DNA of 16,123 bases from Oscillospiraceae bacterium (GTDB taxonomy: Bacteria; Bacillota; Clostridia; Oscillospirales; Oscillospiraceae): contig JAFNXT010000127.1 of assembly GCA_017378975.1 (NCBI GenBank), positions 1-16,123 of the forward strand, in the 5' to 3' direction. A program made the translations under genes and the position numbers. Below the pieces are notes generated by a model, which saw only the letters and a program-made list of their open reading frames with translations, made no database searches and was not told where the DNA came from. This document shows positions 6,616 to 14,284 of the stretch, one piece after another. Position 1 is the first letter of the stretch. Every line of letters begins with the position of its first letter.

Positions 6616-7562
6616 CAGTCAGCGTTCTTTTGGGCCTTCAGGTCCATGCAGAAGCCCACGGTCCAATGCTTCTCACGCTGGTCCACCGGGGGGATCCACA
6701 TATAGTCGCCGTAGGCGTTGACGAGGTACGCGTGGATGTCATGGGGGAGCTTGATGGTCATATCCTCGAACTCGCCTTCGATCGGGGGATAGAACACGTC
6801 CTTGGGCATCAGGTGACCGAAGTAATGGCCCACGTCCGTGGGGATGCACCAAAGGTCGGTCTCTTCCTTGCCACGGACGAACTTGTCGAAGGTGTTGCAC
6901 CACTTCTCGTAGCTGCGGAAGGAGAACAGGAAGCCGATGGCCCTGCGGAAATGATAATTGAACTTGCCCTCAGGAGTCTGGTAGAAGAAGGCTTTCTTCT
7001 TGGGGGAGTTATACAGTCGGTAGAACATGGAGGACACGGCGATATACTGCAGGATCATGGCCACGGTGCCCTTGACCTTACGGGCCACGGCGTTCATGGG
7101 GGCATACTCCAGCGGGAAGATGTCGATCATGACGCCCTGAGGCAGGTCGTTGTCCAGATTGTGCAGGCTGGACTTGTAGCTGTTCTTATCGTAGATCTCG
7201 GTGATCAGGGAGGCCACCTTGTGGCCCTTGGAGTTGGGGGTCACCAGCTCGTACTTATCGCCCAATTCCTGATCGAAGACCTCCACGAACCGGTCCAGAT
7301 CCTTACGGGGCATGATCAGGTCCACATCATCGTCCCAGGGGATGAAGCCCTTGTGGCGGACGGAGCCCAGAGCGGTGCCGCCGTCGGCCATGTAGCAGAT
7401 ACCGTGCTTGTCACAGACCTCTGCCACGTCCTTGATGATCCGCAGCATGACCTTCTGGAGCTCTTTGACTTCCTCGTCGGTGATATGGCGGATATCGCCC
7501 ATGGGGGGCGTGTTCAGCATGACGCTCCGGGTGGAGATCAGTTTCTTCAATTTCTTCAACAT
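6615..7562 (-). CDS. LicD-family phosphotransferase (first copy by coordinate)
   Basis: 315 aa. LicD proteins have a nucleotidyltransferase-like fold and move phosphocholine, or in relatives other phospho-alcohols or sugar phosphates, from CDP carriers to glycans. The hallmark is clear: DGGTALGSVRHKGFIPWDDDVDLIM, with metal-binding acids at about residues 77-81. FPLEYAP and the C-terminal YGDYMWIPPVDQREKHW also fit. The start at 7562 has AAAGGTG seven bases upstream; the alternative ATG at 7580 overlaps the polymerase stop as ATGA but lacks a site. It is tightly coupled to the polymerase gene upstream and overlaps the phospholipase-family gene downstream. It differs from the other LicD protein (11741-12607) in length and C-terminus, so different acceptor or donor use is plausible. 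Confidence 0.87.
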   Translation of the reverse strand: MLKKLKKLISTRSVMLNTPPMGDIRHITDEEVKELQKVMLRIIKDVAEVCDKHGICYMADGGTALGSVRHKGFIPWDDDVDLIMPRKDLDRFVEVFDQELGDKYELVTPNSKGHKVASLITEIYDKNSYKSSLHNLDNDLPQGVMIDIFPLEYAPMNAVARKVKGTVAMILQYIAVSSMFYRLYNSPKKKAFFYQTPEGKFNYHFRRAIGFLFSFRSYEKWCNTFDKFVRGKEETDLWCIPTDVGHYFGHLMPKDVFYPPIEGEFEDMTIKLPHDIHAYLVNAYGDYMWIPPVDQREKHWTVGFCMDLKAQKNAD

Positions 7563-7576
7563 GGCAGCTTCACCTT

Positions 7577-9103
7577 TCATTCATTGGAGCTTTCGGGGAG
7601 CGTTGCCGGGGCGAGGCTGTCCAGCATCAGGATGCCCAGCGCCAGCCAGAACATAGTGGTATGGGGATTGTTTTGGAAGAACAGGCCTTCGTCCGTCAGG
7701 GCGGCGAAGGCACCGGAAGTCACCAACGCCAGCGCACAGATATACAAATAACTGAGGGACTTGTTTCTAAGGATCGTCCGCAACAGCCGGATCACACACA
7801 GGACCACGAAGCCGATCAGGCACAGCAGGCCCAGGATACCGGTGCTGACATAGATCATCATATAACCGCTGTGGACATGGTGGATGATGCCGGACTCGTA
7901 TTTGTCGGGGTAGTTCAGCCGGATATAGTCTACGATATACAGCTCCGGATGGTCCTCCAGGATATAGGGCATATAGTTGCCGGGGGACAGGCCGATGATG
8001 CCGATCTGCTGGTACAGGGACACGTAATCCTTCCAGATGCTCATACGGCCGTTGGATACGTCGGACTCCAGGTTCTCCCGGTCCAGGAGCTCGTCATCGA
8101 AGTCGGGCTCCGGAAGGGGATCCGAGGGGGCGGTGGGGTCGTCTGCCTGCTGATGGTATTCCACCATAGACTTGAGGTAGGGGATCCGGGCCAGACCCTC
8201 TTTCAGGACGTGGTAGCCGGTGAAACACAGCACCGCAGCCAGCACCGCCGCACCCAGCGGGATCAGCACACAGGCAGGTCTGTGGCCCTTGACTGCATTG
8301 CGGACCATCGCCCAGGTCAGGACGGCGGCGCAGATCACCATGGAGATCATGGCGCTCCGGGAAACGCTGAGGATGATGTGGCACAGCAGAGCCAACTCTG
8401 CCACCAGCAGGCCCAGCTTCGCCCACAGGCTCTTCTCCCGGAAGGTGCAGACCACGGCGATCACAAGGAAGAACAGGCTGATATAGGCGGCGTGGTTCAG
8501 GGTATAGAAGATGCCGAAAAGACGGTTGTCATAGAAGCCCTGACGGTTGGAGCTGGAGTCCATCGCCAGGGGATTGACGACGTACATATACCCGATCTGT
8601 TCCACGTACTGATACAAAGAGACACAGCATCCCACGAACCAGATCAGCAAAAGGACATAAAACAGACCCTTCGCGTATTTTATCAGGGTCTTACGATCCC
8701 GACGATAAGCGCAGGAATACATCAGCACGAACTGGATGGACATCCAGCACAACTTGAAGATGTTTTCTTTCATGCCGTATGAGATCATACGGACGGAAGC
8801 CAATGCCGCAAGTGCCAGGATCCCATACAGGAAAAGGCTATACTTTCCCTGCCAGATCCTCTTTGTTGTAAAGAGGTCCACTACGATCAGCGCACCGCCG
8901 AGCAAGCCCAAATAGGTCTGGATGCTGTAAAAAGGCGTCGTTGCCAAAAACGTCACGAACGGCGAGATCTGGAGCAGGATCTGTACCAGAAGAACGGATC
9001 CGCAATAGGCCACGATCACAGAGTCTATGAGAGCATAGTCCCTTCTGGGGGTCGTGAGCCAAAGGTATGCACGGGATAAACGAGGACCTTCGTTTTTTTT
9101 CAT
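7577..9103 (-). CDS. O-antigen ligase/Wzy-type polysaccharide polymerase
   Basis: 508 aa multi-spanning membrane protein with about ten to twelve hydrophobic helices. It has the features of the Wzy/WaaL family: SRSAM near residue 248, then a large extracellular loop of about 110 residues. This loop includes an acidic, proline-rich segment (DDPTAPSDPLPEPDFDDE), NGRMSIW near 351 and HHVHSGYMMIY near 408. Such proteins join lipid-linked repeat units or transfer the chain to an acceptor on the outer face. With the flippase 18 bases upstream and an initiating transferase in the same operon, polymerase is the better call; ligase to peptidoglycan is possible. The start at 9103 has AAAGGA eight bases upstream; an ATG at 9112 is too close to that site. 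Confidence 0.85.
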   Translation of the reverse strand: MKKNEGPRLSRAYLWLTTPRRDYALIDSVIVAYCGSVLLVQILLQISPFVTFLATTPFYSIQTYLGLLGGALIVVDLFTTKRIWQGKYSLFLYGILALAALASVRMISYGMKENIFKLCWMSIQFVLMYSCAYRRDRKTLIKYAKGLFYVLLLIWFVGCCVSLYQYVEQIGYMYVVNPLAMDSSSNRQGFYDNRLFGIFYTLNHAAYISLFFLVIAVVCTFREKSLWAKLGLLVAELALLCHIILSVSRSAMISMVICAAVLTWAMVRNAVKGHRPACVLIPLGAAVLAAVLCFTGYHVLKEGLARIPYLKSMVEYHQQADDPTAPSDPLPEPDFDDELLDRENLESDVSNGRMSIWKDYVSLYQQIGIIGLSPGNYMPYILEDHPELYIVDYIRLNYPDKYESGIIHHVHSGYMMIYVSTGILGLLCLIGFVVLCVIRLLRTILRNKSLSYLYICALALVTSGAFAALTDEGLFFQNNPHTTMFWLALGILMLDSLAPATLPESSNE

Positions 9104-9121
9104 AGCACCCATCCTTTCAAA

Positions 9122-10669
9122 TCATTTATGCCCGGGAATGAATTTCCCGAGGATGCGCGTCGCAAGTTTCCACATCCCTTTGAATTCCGCGCTGCGGTAT
9201 GTCGCACAGATCCAAACAGCAGGAAAGATGACGCAGACGATGCCCAGGCGGGCGAGGAACGTCACCACGGAGTTGCCGGGTGCCAACGCCATACAGCATC
9301 CATAGCACAGGGCACCGCTTGCCAGGGTCAGCACGGTATACCATGCCATACGAGATACATAGTGCCAGGGGCCGCGATCGAAAACATGGTGATACAGCAG
9401 ATGCACTTCCCAGGGGAAATACAGGAGTAGCTGGATCAGGATCGTGGGTAAAAGCACACCGCCCACGTGCTGGGTCCCATAGAGCAGGGGGATGCTCAGC
9501 GCCAGTTTGATGACCATAGCGATCAGGGGTTTGGGCCAATCCTTAGTCCACAGGCCGGCAGCGTCCCGATAGGTGGACTGCATCACGCGGAACATCCAGA
9601 AATAAAACAGCATCGCCATCAGCACCACGGCACACTGGTCCAAAAGGCCATGCTCGCCGATCCATATGCCACCGATGAAAGGCTGATACAGGCACAGCAT
9701 ACTGGTAGCGCAAAAACCGATCAATGCTACCCAGCCGTAGCTCAGGTCCAGGAACGTACGATGGTTCTCGTCCTTGGTATCCACGATCAGCTTATTGCCG
9801 ATACCGGCCAGACAGCCCGTGGTGATGATCTCCACCAAAGCGCATACAGAACTAAGGATATAATAGTAGTTGCTGTACAAAGACTGGATCGAAAGGCCAA
9901 GGATGGCTGACAGAAGGATACTGTCGCTATTGATCACGATGGTGTATCCTACCTTGTGGGCGAACAACGTCTTGACGCGATAGTAGATCGCCTTTTTCGT
10001 TTCCTCACTGGGCATGCCGACGCAGGATATTTGCGGGAACTGTTTTTTGGCCACATGGTAGTTGGCCAGGGAATTGGGGATCACCATCAAAGGCAGGGTG
10101 ACCAGATACGCATAGTAATTTTCGAAGACCGCAAGGATCACGATCTGCAGCACATACTGCACCACATATCGCACGGTCATGATCTTCAGTCGGGAATCTT
10201 CCCGTTGGTAGGCGGAGAAAATAGCGTTGATGTAGCCGAACAGGATGTAATCCAGCACGGTCGCCGACAGGTACAGGGAGAACATCACATACAGATTGGC
10301 ATCCGGCGGACACTCATCGCCCACGAGCTGGGGCAAAAACGGCATGACCGCGATACCCATGCCCAGGATCACGAAACCGATGATCCGGTACACCTTGCGG
10401 AAGAAGTTGAGCATGGCGCAAATGGCTTCGTGATCCTCTCTGGCAACAGCATCATACATGGTATACACCAGAGAGCTGCTGAAGCCCAGATTGGCAAGGT
10501 TCAGCACCGTCAGGATGGAGTTGAACAGGGTGTTCAGACCGCTGTACTCCATGCCGATCTTTTTGATGATGATGGTTTTGATCGCAAAGGGGCCGATCAG
10601 CGCCACTATGCGGTACACCACGCCCCAGATCGTGTTACGGAATGCATTTTGGGTTCTTGCCATCTTCAT
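9122..10669 (-). CDS. Wzx-type polysaccharide flippase (MOP superfamily)
   Basis: 515 aa with about 14 hydrophobic segments along its whole length. The N-terminus (FRNTIWGVVYRIVALIGPFAIKTIIIKKIG, then EYSGLNTLFNSILTVLNLANLG) is typical of MOP-type lipid-linked oligosaccharide flippases of Gram-positive capsule clusters. It would move undecaprenyl-linked repeat units across the membrane for the adjacent polymerase. The start at 10669 is preceded by AAGGAG. The gene lies 29 bases after the Stealth gene and 18 before the polymerase start. No frameshift or missing part is seen. Confidence 0.9.
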   Translation of the reverse strand: MKMARTQNAFRNTIWGVVYRIVALIGPFAIKTIIIKKIGMEYSGLNTLFNSILTVLNLANLGFSSSLVYTMYDAVAREDHEAICAMLNFFRKVYRIIGFVILGMGIAVMPFLPQLVGDECPPDANLYVMFSLYLSATVLDYILFGYINAIFSAYQREDSRLKIMTVRYVVQYVLQIVILAVFENYYAYLVTLPLMVIPNSLANYHVAKKQFPQISCVGMPSEETKKAIYYRVKTLFAHKVGYTIVINSDSILLSAILGLSIQSLYSNYYYILSSVCALVEIITTGCLAGIGNKLIVDTKDENHRTFLDLSYGWVALIGFCATSMLCLYQPFIGGIWIGEHGLLDQCAVVLMAMLFYFWMFRVMQSTYRDAAGLWTKDWPKPLIAMVIKLALSIPLLYGTQHVGGVLLPTILIQLLLYFPWEVHLLYHHVFDRGPWHYVSRMAWYTVLTLASGALCYGCCMALAPGNSVVTFLARLGIVCVIFPAVWICATYRSAEFKGMWKLATRILGKFIPGHK

Positions 10670-10698
10670 TGGTCCATTTACTCCTTTTGATGTGCGGC

Positions 10699-11706
10699 TC
10701 AGATCCCTTGCTTTTCAAATCCGCAGGGCTTGGGATGGCACCGGTCGAACGCATCCCGCAATGATTTTTGTTCCTCCGAGAAATCCAACCCGGAGGGATC
10801 GTCATTGACGCAAACTTCGATATAGCGCCTGTCCGCAAGGGCCTTTTCTATGTCTTTCATATCATCTTCGCCCAAGGTCAGATAGTTGTATCGGGGCTTT
10901 CCGGGAACGAATCGACCATTTGCCAGCTGCCAGTAACGGAACAGATACTGGTTGACATCCGATCTGCTGCGGAACCGGTTGCGGCAGGTGGCGTCCAGGA
11001 TCTGCGGATATTTTTCCCAGACCTCTTCCAGCGTGCTCTTCAGAAAAGGAGCGCAGGCATGGAAATTACGGAAGCCGTTGAAATTTCTGCCGGGCAGAAG
11101 ATACAGATTATGCATCATCAGCTTGCCGTACTTCAGACTGAACCACTTCTTCTTATCCCGAAGCATCACTTCCCGCTTGACGAAGTTCTCGTTGATAACG
11201 CCAAGGCAGTTCAGGGCGATGTAGGGCATGAAGCTGAACGTATCGGAGTTCGTGACGTTATGCAGCACCGCGGTATCCACAGGCTGGCCGTCCACGAAGA
11301 AATCCTCGGGAACAGTGGGGCTGTTGAGATACATGTCATCATTGAAATAAATGAAATGCTCTGCCAGACCGGGGATGCGGTGCATGTTCAGCTCGATCGT
11401 GTGGGAGCTGAAGGTAGGCAGATATCCGGCCGGGATATAGTCCTTATGGTTGACGATATGCAGCTTCGGATGATCCGTATCCAGCCAGGGCGGCAGATGG
11501 CCCCAGGTGATCAGGTGTACAGTCCGCACCCAAGGCGCATAGTCCTCGATCCGGCGGAACCAGTACTGGAACACGCCCCACTCACGGTAGCGGGCGTCAT
11601 TGTTGTCGGTATTGGTCTCAGGGCGATACTTCGCGCGCTCTGCCCGCCAGGCGGGGTCAGACCCATCCACCCAGGCAACGACGATATCGATTGGATGATC
11701 AGGCAT
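10699..11706 (-). CDS. Stealth-family phosphotransferase (sugar-1-phosphate transferase)
   Basis: 335 aa. It carries the conserved regions of Stealth proteins in order: IDIVVAWVDGSDPAW (residues 6-20), WGVFQYWFRRIEDYAPWVRTVHLIT (about 43-67), EHFIYFNDDMYL (about 116-127), FHACAPFLKS (about 215-224) and SRSDVNQYLFRYW (about 247-259), with CVNDD near the end. Known members such as meningococcal capsule polymerases and GlcNAc-1-phosphotransferase transfer hexose-1-phosphate and create phosphodiester links. Here it would add a phosphosugar to the repeat unit. The start at 11706 has a G-rich site upstream and puts the first conserved block at the N-terminus; a frame to 11754 would overlap the LicD gene. 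Donor and acceptor are unknown. Confidence 0.9.
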   Translation of the reverse strand: MPDHPIDIVVAWVDGSDPAWRAERAKYRPETNTDNNDARYREWGVFQYWFRRIEDYAPWVRTVHLITWGHLPPWLDTDHPKLHIVNHKDYIPAGYLPTFSSHTIELNMHRIPGLAEHFIYFNDDMYLNSPTVPEDFFVDGQPVDTAVLHNVTNSDTFSFMPYIALNCLGVINENFVKREVMLRDKKKWFSLKYGKLMMHNLYLLPGRNFNGFRNFHACAPFLKSTLEEVWEKYPQILDATCRNRFRSRSDVNQYLFRYWQLANGRFVPGKPRYNYLTLGEDDMKDIEKALADRRYIEVCVNDDPSGLDFSEEQKSLRDAFDRCHPKPCGFEKQGI

Positions 11707-11740
11707 TTTGCAAACCCCCACTTCAGATCGTAGACTGGTG

Positions 11741-12607
11741 TTACTTCTTGACACAGTAATGGATGCCCTTATACTTGGTATAGCTGTTGTCGAGGTCGAT
11801 GAACACCGCGCTGTGGCGGGCCACCCGGTCCTCTTCGGGAGGGAGCTGCATATAGTCCCCGAAGGAGATCTTCAGATACTGGTCCCAGTCGCCGGGGACG
11901 GGCATCCGGTGTCCGGCGAAATCCAGCCAGGACACTTCCCGGAACCACTGGGTGGGGAAGCGCATGCGCATGATGGTGGCACCTTCACCGAAGGAGGCCA
12001 CCTGCTCACAGTTCTCGGTACCGTAACGGGACAGGCGGCGTTCGGCTCCCTTCCAGATCCGGTAACGGAGCTTGGGGGAACGGCAGACGCCCAGCGCCAG
12101 CTTGGTGGCATACCAGATCGCCTTGCCCTTATGCTCCGGCAGGCGCTGGAAGTTGAAACAGCAGTAGATCATGGAGTCGATCATCTGCAGGGTCTTCCGC
12201 CAGCCGGACGCCGGGATCCCGTCGATGGGGATCACGTCGATCATGATGCCGTGGTGGATGTCGGAATCCACGCTGTGGCGGTTGATGAAGGTGGTATGGT
12301 TATCCTTGATCTCCGTGGCGGAGTGGTGGATATTGATCGTTTCGTTGGAGCGGACGCAGGCGTAACGGCTCTTGTCCGCGTGCTTTTCCCACAGATCCTG
12401 GAGCTTCTCGTAGTCCTCCCGGAGCATGAACACGTCCACGTCGTCATCCCAGGGGATGAAGCCCTGATGACGCACCGCGCCAAGGCAGGTGCCGCCGCAG
12501 AGGGTGAACTGCAGACCGTGGGCCTGACAGAAATCCCGGAAATAGACCAGGATCTGGAGCATTTTATCTTGGATCGCCCCAATGGGGACTTGGTTCACAT
12601 CGGTCAT
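11741..12607 (-). CDS. LicD-family phosphotransferase (second copy by coordinate)
   Basis: 288 aa. LicD signature GGTCLGAVRHQGFIPWDDDVDVFM at about residues 38-61, with acids D54-D56 and D58. The C-terminal block FGDYMQLPPEEDRVARHSAVFID is the usual end of the family. It probably transfers phosphocholine or a related group from a CDP carrier onto the lipid-linked glycan. The start at 12607 has AAAGGG six bases upstream; a longer frame to 12691 would read into the GC-rich repeat at 12640-12753 and is rejected. It lies between the epimerase (with the repeat in the gap) and the Stealth gene, 34 bases downstream. It shares only the core motifs with the other LicD protein. Confidence 0.87.
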   Translation of the reverse strand: MTDVNQVPIGAIQDKMLQILVYFRDFCQAHGLQFTLCGGTCLGAVRHQGFIPWDDDVDVFMLREDYEKLQDLWEKHADKSRYACVRSNETINIHHSATEIKDNHTTFINRHSVDSDIHHGIMIDVIPIDGIPASGWRKTLQMIDSMIYCCFNFQRLPEHKGKAIWYATKLALGVCRSPKLRYRIWKGAERRLSRYGTENCEQVASFGEGATIMRMRFPTQWFREVSWLDFAGHRMPVPGDWDQYLKISFGDYMQLPPEEDRVARHSAVFIDLDNSYTKYKGIHYCVKK

Positions 12608-12639
12608 GGCTATCCCTTTCCTGATGTCATCGAGTCGGT

Positions 12640-12753
12640 GTAGGGCAGGGGCTTGCCCCTGCCGGTGCACTTGCGGAGCAAGTGCACACAAGGCATCGTA
12701 TCGACCGATGATCGCAAGCGATCATCGGCGGCGGGGGCAAGCCCCCGCCCTAC
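12640..12753. repeat. GC-rich interspersed palindromic repeat with four hairpins
   Basis: The ends are imperfect inverted repeats of 24 bp (12640-12663 and 12730-12753, 22 of 24 matching), both with GTAGGGC outermost. Each end is also a hairpin by itself: GGCAGGGGC-TT-GCCCCTGCC and GGCGGGGGC-AA-GCCCCCGCC. Between them lie two more perfect hairpins, GTGCACTTGC/GCAAGTGCAC (12665-12687) and GATGATCGC/GCGATCATC (12707-12726). No coding potential is required to explain it. It sits in the gap between the epimerase stop and the LicD start, inside the operon, where it may partly stop transcription or protect the mRNA end. Confidence 0.85.
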
Positions 12754-12779
12754 GAATGGTGCTGGTGAGATGGTGGGAG

Positions 12780-13622
12780 TCAGATGCTGTCCCGGACGGA
12801 ATCCTCGAAGGGCTCCGTGCAGTAGCTGAAATCGTGACGCTCGAAGTCCTCGTAGATCAGCGTAGAGAACGCCTTCCGGGCAACGGACACGAAGGGCACC
12901 ATAGCGCCTACGGCCAGACCCGCAAGGCGGCTGAAGAAGATGCGACGGTCCAGCTTCTGCGCGATCAGACGGACCATCTGGGTGGTATTCACATATTCCC
13001 TGTTCTGGGGGCAGAAGAGACCGGGCTCCTGACGCCCGATCACCAGATAGACGAAACGGCAGAGGTTTTCGATGCTGATCATGCTCCGCCGGTTATTGAC
13101 GGCAGGGAACACGGGGCTCTTTTGCGCCAGCTTCAGCATGAGCTGGAAATTGCCACGGCAGTTTTTGCCGTAGACCATGGGCGGGCGCAGGACCGTCAGC
13201 AGGAAGCTTTCGTCTGCCAGAGATTGCAGGCCGATCTCCGCTTCCAGCTTGGATCTGCCGTAGTTGGTGGTGGGGGCAGGCTTGGTATCGGGCGTGATCA
13301 CGCCACGGTCCATGCCGTAGACGCTCATGGAACTCATGAAGACGAAGTGCTTCACACCGTCGGCCTTGGCCTTCCGGGCGATGTCCAGAGCCAGATCGCG
13401 GTTGACCTGATAGTAAAGGGCGGCATTCTCCGCAGTCTCTTTCTGGTGGGCGATGCCAGCCACGTGGAAGACCGTGTCGTAGCCGGCGAAGGAGGTCTGC
13501 ATCCAGCCGTCGCCGATCACGTCCAAAGTGTCCACCCGGTACTGCGGCGCCCACTGCCGCATATACGTTTCGAAAGAAACGCCGATGTAGCTGTTGGCGC
13601 CGGTGATCAGTACTTTTTTCAT
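12780..13622 (-). CDS. NAD-dependent epimerase/dehydratase-family sugar nucleotide enzyme
   Basis: 280 aa extended short-chain dehydrogenase. The N-terminus KKVLITGANSYIG is the Rossmann dinucleotide-binding motif, and HVAGIAHQ, the catalytic SSMSVYG and YGRSK (YxxxK, near residue 130) follow in the usual order. It is likely to epimerise or reduce a UDP-hexose(NAc) that the adjacent sugar transferase then loads onto the lipid carrier, like the 4-keto reductases found beside such transferases. The exact sugar is not resolvable. It overlaps the transferase stop by ATGA and has GGAGG upstream within that gene, so translation is coupled. The start at 13622 is firm; longer frames lack the motif context. 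Confidence 0.85.
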   Translation of the reverse strand: MKKVLITGANSYIGVSFETYMRQWAPQYRVDTLDVIGDGWMQTSFAGYDTVFHVAGIAHQKETAENAALYYQVNRDLALDIARKAKADGVKHFVFMSSMSVYGMDRGVITPDTKPAPTTNYGRSKLEAEIGLQSLADESFLLTVLRPPMVYGKNCRGNFQLMLKLAQKSPVFPAVNNRRSMISIENLCRFVYLVIGRQEPGLFCPQNREYVNTTQMVRLIAQKLDRRIFFSRLAGLAVGAMVPFVSVARKAFSTLIYEDFERHDFSYCTEPFEDSVRDSI

Positions 13623-14233
13623 TTTTTGTGACCCTCCTTCTCCATGGCGCTGGTGCCGCCTTCCACGACACCGTCGTGCTTCAGCACCGAGATCACGGTG
13701 CCGAAGAAGCACTTCACGTCGAAAGCGAAGCTCAGACGCTGGATATACTCGCCATCATAACGGGCCTTGACCTCGATGGGCAGCTCGTCACGGCCGTTGA
13801 TCTGGGCCCAGCCGGTGAGACCGGGACGCACATCGTTGGCACCGTACTTGTCACGCTCGGCGATCAGGTCGTCCTGGTTCCACAGGGCAGGCCGGGGGCC
13901 GATCACGGACATATCGCCCTTGAGGATGTTCAGCAGCTGGGGCAGTTCATCGATGCTGGTCTTGCGGATGAAGTTGCCTACCTTGCTGATATATCGCTGG
14001 GGGTCCTCCAGCAGATGGGTGGGGATGTCGGGAGTGTTCACCTTCATGCTCCGGAACTTGTAGAGCCAGAACAGCTCCTTGTCCTTGCCGACCCGCTTCT
14101 GCTTGAAGATGGCGGGGCCGGGATCGTCCACCATGATCACGATCGCCACGATCGCCATGGGGATCGCCAGCACGATGATGCCCAGCAGGGACAAAACGAT
14201 ATCGATCAGACGTTTCAGGAATTTCTTATACAT
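13619..14233 (-). CDS. Initiating sugar-phosphate transferase (small monotopic PglC/EpsL type)
   Basis: 204 aa. A single N-terminal re-entrant hydrophobic segment (residues 9-34) precedes the catalytic domain: DPGPAIFKQKRVGKDKELFWLYKFRSMK, TSIDELPQLLNILKGDMSVIGPRP with the catalytic Asp-Glu pair at 95-96, and RPGLTGWAQINGRDEL. These are the hallmarks of the enzymes that move a sugar-1-phosphate from UDP-sugar to undecaprenyl phosphate, the first step of repeat-unit synthesis. The length is that of the minimal family without the large WbaP/WcaJ membrane domain. It lies downstream of the acetyltransferase and overlaps the epimerase; that pairing suggests an N-acetylated, 6-deoxy-type first sugar (inference). 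Confidence 0.94.
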   Translation of the reverse strand: MYKKFLKRLIDIVLSLLGIIVLAIPMAIVAIVIMVDDPGPAIFKQKRVGKDKELFWLYKFRSMKVNTPDIPTHLLEDPQRYISKVGNFIRKTSIDELPQLLNILKGDMSVIGPRPALWNQDDLIAERDKYGANDVRPGLTGWAQINGRDELPIEVKARYDGEYIQRLSFAFDVKCFFGTVISVLKHDGVVEGGTSAMEKEGHKK

Positions 14234-14284
14234 ATCAAATCACCATCATCTGAGGCATGGCCCTTTGAGGCCGGGATTTTTTTG

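Noticed and set aside
12608..12691. N-terminal extension of the LicD gene
   Set aside because: It would be translated from the GC-rich palindromic repeat, and the internal ATG at 12607 has a good ribosome binding site and family-like length.
12640..12753. CRISPR array or tandem repeat
   Set aside because: The units are inverted and differ from one another; there is no repeated unit with spacers and no cas gene. No CRISPR-like pattern was seen elsewhere in the window.
13623..13712. N-terminal extension of the epimerase
   Set aside because: It lies inside the sugar transferase gene, and the Rossmann motif begins directly after the ATG at 13622, which has GGAGG upstream.
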